The notes under the pieces: model-generated | What the model saw: only the letters and a program-made list of their open reading frames with translations | What the model was told of the DNA's origin: nothing | Database searches by the model: none | Made by a program: the position numbers and the translations under genes | Shown: positions 58,416-64,000 of the stretch, piece by piece | Position numbering within the stretch: the stretch's first letter is position 1 | Layout: each line of letters begins with the position of its first letter | From: Nemophila menziesii | Taxonomy: Eukaryota; Streptophyta; Magnoliopsida; Boraginales; Hydrophyllaceae | Reading direction: 5' to 3' | NCBI GenBank assembly: GCA_029959085.1 | Contig: JARWIR010000001.1 | Span: 69,998,899 to 70,062,898 of the forward strand | Length of the DNA stretch: 64,000 nt

Positions 58416-60316
58416 TCATGGCAACTCAGTTTTCGTAGGCTTAAGATCCATTCCCCTTGACAACACTCGCACTTGCTCTCTTTGTAGACCTTTGGTCAGT
58501 GGATCCACTATATTATCCTTTGATCGAACATAATCAATTGTGGTAACTCCATTTGAGAGAAGTTGTCTAACGATATTGTGTCTACGATGTATGTGTCGAG
58601 ACTTACCGTTATGCATTTCGTTTAGTGCCCTACCAATGGCACTTTGACTATCTCAATGTATGCAGATAGCTGATGCAGGCTTTGGCCAATTAAGAATATC
58701 CTCTAAGAAATTCCGAAGCCACTCGGCTTCCTCAGTAGCTTTGTCTAAAGCTATAAACTTAGATTCCATAGTGGATCTAGCTATGCACGTTTGCTTAGTG
58801 GATTCCCAAGACACGACTACTCCTCATAACATGTAGAAAAATCCACTTGTAGATTTTGAGTCGGTGGAGTCTAATATCCAGTTTGCATCACTGTATCCTT
58901 TTAGTACAACTGGATATCCTTTGTACAACAACCCTTCGTTCATAATGTATTTAAGATACCATAGAACTCTTACAATAGCAATCCAGTGGTTCTTCCCCAG
59001 ATTATGTGTAAACCTACTTAGCTTATTTACTGCATGTGCTATCTCTAGCCTAGTTCAGTTTGTTACGTACATGAGACTCCCAATAATCCGAGAGTACTCC
59101 AACTGGTTGATCGTATCACCAGTGTTCTTAGCAAGATGTAAATTTACATTAACAAGTGTCTTGGAAATATTTGTATCGCCATTACTAAATTTGTTTAATA
59201 CTTTCTCAATATAGTTTGACTGAGATACTATAATACCTTTAGATGTTTGGAGAATCTTGATACCCAAAATAATATCCGTAAGGCCTAGATCTTTCATTTC
59301 AAACTTACTTGAAAGCATCCTCTTGGTGAATGTAATCACATAATTGTTATTTCCATCATATCATCCACATATAAAAAGACAATGACATATCCTGTCTCAT
59401 TTCATTTTATATAAACGCATTTATCACATTCATTGATCTTGAAATCATTCAAGATCATGAATCTATCTAATTTGTCATGACATTGCTTCGATGCCTGTTT
59501 TAAACCATATAAAGATTACATACTTGGATCTCCTTCCCTGGAAATACGTAGCCCTCAGGTTGTTCCATATATATCTCTTAATTTAGTTCTCCATTTAGGA
59601 AAGCTGTTTTTTACATCTATTTTCAAGCTTTTATATTGAAGCTATAGCGATTAGAATTCGAATGGATGATATTCTCGTGACTGGAGAATAAGTATCAAAA
59701 TAGTCAGGTCCTTCTCTTTGACTATAACCTTTTCCAAAAAGGCGAGCCTTGTATTTATTAATAGACCCATAGGTCTTTAGTTTCTTCTTGAATATCCATT
59801 TGTATCCAAGTGGTTTATTCCCAGGAGGGAGATACACTAGTTCCTTCGTATGGTTTTGCATAATGGATTATATCTCGCTATTCATCGCTTCTTATAGACA
59901 TAGCATCCTTGAATGTTCGTGGTTCTTCATCTAGCATCTAAGATAGAAAGTCAGGACCAAAAGACGTAGAGGTTTTCATCCGCTTACTTCTTCTTGGTTC
60001 TCCTTCATTTGAAAATGATTCTTGCTTTTCAGTTGGCAATGATTCTTGATCTTGCTCTTCTTGAACTGTATCGCGTGTTGTTTTCAAGGAACCAGATTCT
60101 GGTGTGGTTTTGTACGGAAAGGTTGTTTCAAAGAGATGTGCATTTTTTTGATTCAATCACCGTATCGACGTAAATGTCAACATGAAAATATTTGAGTACT
60201 AGGAATCTATATGCATAACTCTTGTGAGCATATCCAATGAAGACGCAATCAATGGTTTTGATCCTATTTTGACCATTTTATGAGCAGTAATTGATACCTT
60301 TGCCAAACATTCCCAC
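58416..60316 (-). pseudogene. Ty1/copia pol remnant (integrase end, RT, RNase H)
   Basis: On minus: degraded integrase C-terminus (ECLAKVSI, KIGSK then FIGYAH in another frame), linker with EPRRSKRMKTSTSFGPDFLS, RT start (ELVYLPPGNKPLGYKWIFKK, KARLFGKGYSQREGPDYFDT, YSPVTRISSIRILIA), RT end (KDLGLTDIILGIKI, LEYSRIIGSLMYVTN) and RNase H (ICIH-stop-DSQSAIG, NGKSRHIHRRHNIVRQLL, VDPLTKGL). Multiple stops and frameshifts. The 5' half is missing, cut by LTR I at 60317. Confidence 0.92.
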
Positions 60317-61547
60317 TGATGTCTCCTCATTTGTGATAGATTTATGTTAGGATGAGACATCATTTTTAGTGGTTTAGAAGTCAATAATGTCGATTTTCTT
60401 GAGTTTTAGTGCACTTTCCTATTTTGTGTCTTGATTTGTAGAAATAATATTTTTATAGCATATTGGGTTTAATTGTTTATTTAGTGTGTAGCTTTAAAGA
60501 TAATTATGGAGATTAATTAGAGTCCAAGTCAAAGACAACAACTTATAGAAAGAGATTTACATGGTAATTGGAGAAAAGGAAATAAAAGCTAAAAAGATGG
60601 AAAAGGAAAAGCTGCCTAAATCTGGGATTCTGCATACACGTCCAAAGATATGGGTTTTTACCTATGAAATAGGCCGAATTTGGAGATTTCCTTTTAAAGT
60701 GGAAAGATAATTCTGTTGCGATTATTTTGGTATCTTGTGGAACAAAATCGGACCAATAACGAAGAAGATATGATCAAAACGGTGCAGCTGTGTTTATCTT
60801 TATTTTTATACGAATTTGAGTTGGGCTAGAAGTCCATTATCTTAACTATTCCTCAAGAAAACGAATTAGGTCTTCTAAACACCTATAAATACACCCTTAT
60901 ATCACTTGTAAATCATCCTGCCTCATAGTAATTAGTTCTTAAGGTTTTATTCTTCCAGTTTATTGTAGAGAGCAAGATGATGTCTTTTGTAATTTCTTTT
61001 AGTTTATTTCCATCAGGTATGAACTAAACTTCCCATAGCTTGGGTTTTGCATATGTATAATCTATGAATTCTAATTCTTCTATCTAAGTTTCTTTGGGAA
61101 TTATATGTTTTAATCTGATATTAGCTTCTTACTTTATATTTGCTTATGTGTTTTGATTTAATGTCTTTCCTAGAATTGATCACTTTAGGATTGTTTTAAG
61201 AGTAGTTAGATGGTCTCCTTGACAGGGTGTTTAACTATTGAACCACCACATAATGTCTAGTGTCGATAGCAGTTCTGACAAAACATACTTCTAACTAGAT
61301 AGTCATTAAGGTTTATTTTAACCACCGTATCACCAAGATTGCAGTATTTGCTTAGGACCTTAGTGGCGTTTGATAACCCTATTTGAAATCACTTTTTGGT
61401 TGTGACGTAGCCCCCTTAGTCGCTCTCAAGGTCTAAGCTTGGGGAATTTAGAATCCTGACTAAGTATTACCAAGAGCTAATATTCTCCCTTATGAACTAG
61501 ATTATTAGATAGAATTAGAAGGATTAGTGCATACTAGCCCATCTGGT
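60317..61547 (+). repeat. Athila LTR (I), 3' truncated
   Basis: Starts TGATGTCTCC and has the same start hairpin as LTR J. It stops near 61547, before the LTR end, where host gene fragments begin. No duplication can be given. Confidence 0.8.
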
Positions 61548-61965
61548 TCAAAAAACTTATTGCTTCACTAAATTCGAGTTTTTCTTTTTGTTTGGCTTCT
61601 TCCTCATCGAGTGTGATCTCATAACCTTTAGGCATCATGGTGTTGAACATTAGAATCAAGTTCGGATGCCCTTCAAATAAATCCTTCACCCTTATTATGA
61701 CACCCAAAGTATCAATTCTGCATGAAATAGTAGAGGTTATTAAAGTTTATTTTTATTTCACACAAGTCAAGCTGTCTAGAGTAAACACGATACCTTTTAG
61801 CCTTGAAAACACTCATAATAGAATCAGCTTGGGCTCCAGCTTCCGCTTTCTCGGCTCTTTAAGTTTTAGATTTTTTGGCTTCAGCTTCATCTTTCTCACC
61901 TTTCTCATCAGCTTTCTGGTTATACCCTTTAGGGTCACCCTTAACAAGAAATTTCCCTATAAAAT
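61548..61965 (-). pseudogene. SIN3-like corepressor fragment (PAH domain), two exons
   Basis: Exon 61717-61548 on minus: [32 protein letters not shown] and [11 protein letters not shown], the paired amphipathic helix pattern of plant SIN3-like proteins. It joins across a 76-bp intron (61793-61718, gt...gcag) to an upstream exon ending MSVFKAKR, giving FKAKR-IDTLG as in the family. That upstream exon is Lys/Glu/Ala-rich and has an in-frame TAA near 61861. Only part of one PAH repeat is left. Confidence 0.85.
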
Positions 61966-62062
61966 AATTTATTTTATTTCACTATAAAATAAAATAAATT
62001 TGTATTAGAATAAAAAAATGATAACGTTAAAAAAAAGTTTAAATGTGTAATTAAATACTCAC

Positions 62063-62661
62063 ATTAACTTCACGATAGTGGACAAGTACTATGCGTGATA
62101 ATTCCCTGCAAAACGAATAATTTTGCGTAAGCAGTCCTTATAAAATTGAACTAATTAAGAAAATACTTACTATTCAAGTAACCAATAGCTTCGTCTTTGG
62201 AAATTCTCATTATCTTCTCCATGTGCGTAGTAGCAATGAAGTACATCAACACTTCCAACCTTAAACACGGACAAAAGTTTTAAGGTTATGTTTAAGGTTA
62301 TGTTTAAAAGTGTTTGATGAAATGGCTAAGAGAATAGTTTTAACCAACCTTTAGTCTTTCATGAGCTTCTATGACGGTTTTTCCGTCTTTTTTCTTTCTC
62401 CAATTATGGCCGTCTTTTCGGAAATAAAGTAGCTTTTTCCGATCATATAGAAAGAGTGAACCACCTATGAAAGTTTAACATGTTAAAGTTTACGACTGTA
62501 TAAACTAGGCATGTGTTTAAATGATTTATTTAATAGAAGATGATCATACTCGGAGGTAATTGTGCAGTCTCTGGAGTAATTCGAAAATTTTGATAATTTT
62601 CTAGGATTTCGCATATTTCAACAGGTCGTAACCATCGGTTTTTTGCTTCTACAAGTATTTG
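62063..62661 (-). pseudogene. CAMTA transcription factor fragment: CG-1 DNA-binding domain, four exons
   Basis: Four exons on minus with GT/AG borders: 62661-62550 (QILVEAKNRWLRPVEICEIL), 62464-62349 (SLFLYDRKKLLYFRKDGHNW, then KKKDGKTVIEAHERLK), 62259-62171 (VGSVDVLHCYYAHGEDNENF, QRRSYWLLE) and 62105-62063 (ELSRIVLVHYREVN). Together they cover almost the whole CG-1 domain of calmodulin-binding transcription activators. The codon split by the third intron reads TA|G, a stop where the family has Gln. No ankyrin, IQ or TIG part follows; instead the SIN3-like fragment does. Confidence 0.92.
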
Positions 62662-63904
62662 CTTAATATTTGCAAATAAACATGAAAGTCAGTGACTGGT
62701 TGTGAAAATTAATTTTTATATAATACAGGGACCAATGATGAATGAACTTAACTCTATTAGCACTAATTATCTTTGAGCTCCAATTTCACTCAAATTGCTA
62801 TAAATATAAAACAATTGTACATAATTTTAACATACACGCTTTTATTATAATTAACATAATCATACAATAAAGTAAAAAACACTAAAGAAATTACTAAATA
62901 CGATCAATTAAAGTGCTTAATAAGAATTAAACAAGTGATTAAACTCCAATTAACTTGAAACGACTAAAATACACCAAAACTCAATTTTATATTTTGAATT
63001 AAAAACAATAGACACAAAATAATTACGAAAATTTATATTGAATATTACATACACAAAACAAGGAAGAAAACTTAGCTTAGGAAAAAAATAATTGCAAAGA
63101 GAAATTAAACAAACAAATTATGAAAATTCTAAATTTTTTATAATAGGAGGCGCTATTAAATTTTTGTTATTACAAATAATTTGATGAATTGTAATTCTTT
63201 AACTTAATTGAAATTATATATATTTAGGATTTTTTTTATGATATAGAAGTAAAATGTGTTTTAGATATATTTTATATTTGTTTATCAAAAATTTGAATTC
63301 TTTAAGTAGTTTAATATGTTTAACATATATAGTAGAGTAAATCATGTGAAGAATTTGAATTAAAGTTATGTAAACTAATGGTTTTCTAGATGAATGAACT
63401 CGAGTTGTTACAAGATTTTTAGATACTTTAATTATTGGGACATGGTTGAAAGTCTGGATTGTAGAGTTGTTATCACTAATTATACTATTTAAATATAGTA
63501 TTTTGCATCAAAATAGATATTGATAATAACTTATGTCGTTTTACAACATTAATTGCTAAATTGCATTCGGAGTAAGAATAACAGGCGAGTTATGCACTTA
63601 TGTTTACAAGTATGGATTGTTTATAGAATAAAAAACATCATCCGTGAGCATTTATAACCTTTTTATATCTTTTCAGCCTTTTCCAGATGGTAGTGTTCTG
63701 CACAAGTAGCAAATATTGAAAACCACTGAGAGAATGCTTTGGTGGCACTATAATACTCAAGTTAATGGTAAATTTGCGATATAAGACTTTCAAACGAGGG
63801 AGCTTGTAAGAACGATGAAATTGTATATTTTGTACCATTTTCGATCATTTAGCTGAAACACTTTACTCTACTTATAAGTGGTAATAGGGATAAGATCACT
63901 AGTA
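62662..63904. other. AT-rich stretch, nothing recognised
   Basis: No exon of CAMTA upstream of 62661 could be read with confidence. A 66-codon frame at 63838-63638 (minus) has no similarity I recognise. Confidence 0.4.
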
Positions 63905-63905
63905 A

Positions 63906-63944
<39 letters not shown>

Positions 63945-64000
63945 GTTATATATATAGTTATATATATATATATATATATATATAAATATATAGTTAGTAT
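63905..64000. repeat. (CA)n(TA)n microsatellite
   Basis: CA repeats to about 63925, then TA repeats with interspersed 'tagt' up to the window end. Confidence 0.95.

Noticed and set aside
60199..60384. Single minus ORF across copia and LTR I
   Set aside because: It is a read-through of the insertion junction at 60317; only the part below it is copia integrase.
63638..63838. 66-residue minus-strand ORF
   Set aside because: No recognisable domain; AT-rich surroundings; likely chance.

Overview
The window is plant nuclear DNA from an AT-rich, repeat-dense, probably pericentromeric or intergenic region of a eudicot; the species cannot be named from the sequence. The evidence is the dominance of Athila-lineage Ty3/gypsy LTR retrotransposons (tRNA-Asp primer binding sites, FMDD reverse transcriptase, an extra ORF after pol), a plant L1 LINE, Stowaway-type MITEs, a CACTA transposase relic, a Ty1/copia relic and one plant nepenthesin-type aspartic protease gene with an intron.

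Layout. 1-4.5 kb: debris (pol fragment, LTR fragment, LINE endonuclease and RNase H relics, a dispersed repeat, a MITE-like element). 4.5-12.0 kb: a LINE on the minus strand, bounded by a perfect 16-bp target duplication and broken by a solo LTR that has its own perfect 5-bp duplication. 12.1-13.5 kb: the only apparently intact host gene, a secreted A1 aspartic protease with a short signal-peptide exon. 13.6-15.7 kb: three MITEs and a microsatellite. 15.7-46.3 kb: a nested stack. The 5' LTR of element C starts at 15711 and ends at 42923; it is split by solo LTR D and by element B (18462-42498, minus strand, duplication GCTAC). B is in turn split by element A (22797-35694, plus strand, duplication GCTAT) and by solo LTR J (38806-40319). 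46.4-48.8 kb: CACTA transposase pseudogene. 49.1-53.2 kb: element F, a deletion derivative, with an inverted fragment G at its left edge. 53.2-64 kb: kinase (BSK-like) gene fragments, tandem repeats, a minus-strand copia relic (55.9-60.3 kb), a truncated LTR (I), and a same-strand pair of unrelated host gene fragments (SIN3 PAH and CAMTA CG-1), then AT-rich sequence and a microsatellite.

How the parts relate. Element A is the full-domain Athila element: gag, protease, RT, RNase H, integrase and an extra ORF. Its LTRs differ by one indel only, yet its ORFs hold three in-frame stops and a frameshift, so it was probably copied in trans. B and C keep gag, protease and an integrase C-terminal GPY/F-like module but lack RT, RNase H and the integrase core; B shares an identical leader start with A and looks like its non-autonomous partner. 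All these elements share three unexplained cis-structures: a hairpin at the start of the LTR, a GACGTTAAACAAAAG element just after pol, and family-specific short palindromes downstream of it, which in A, C and F come in pairs spaced 20-23 bp. A TTGAGTTTGGGGT polypurine-like motif also recurs at four matching sites in A and B.
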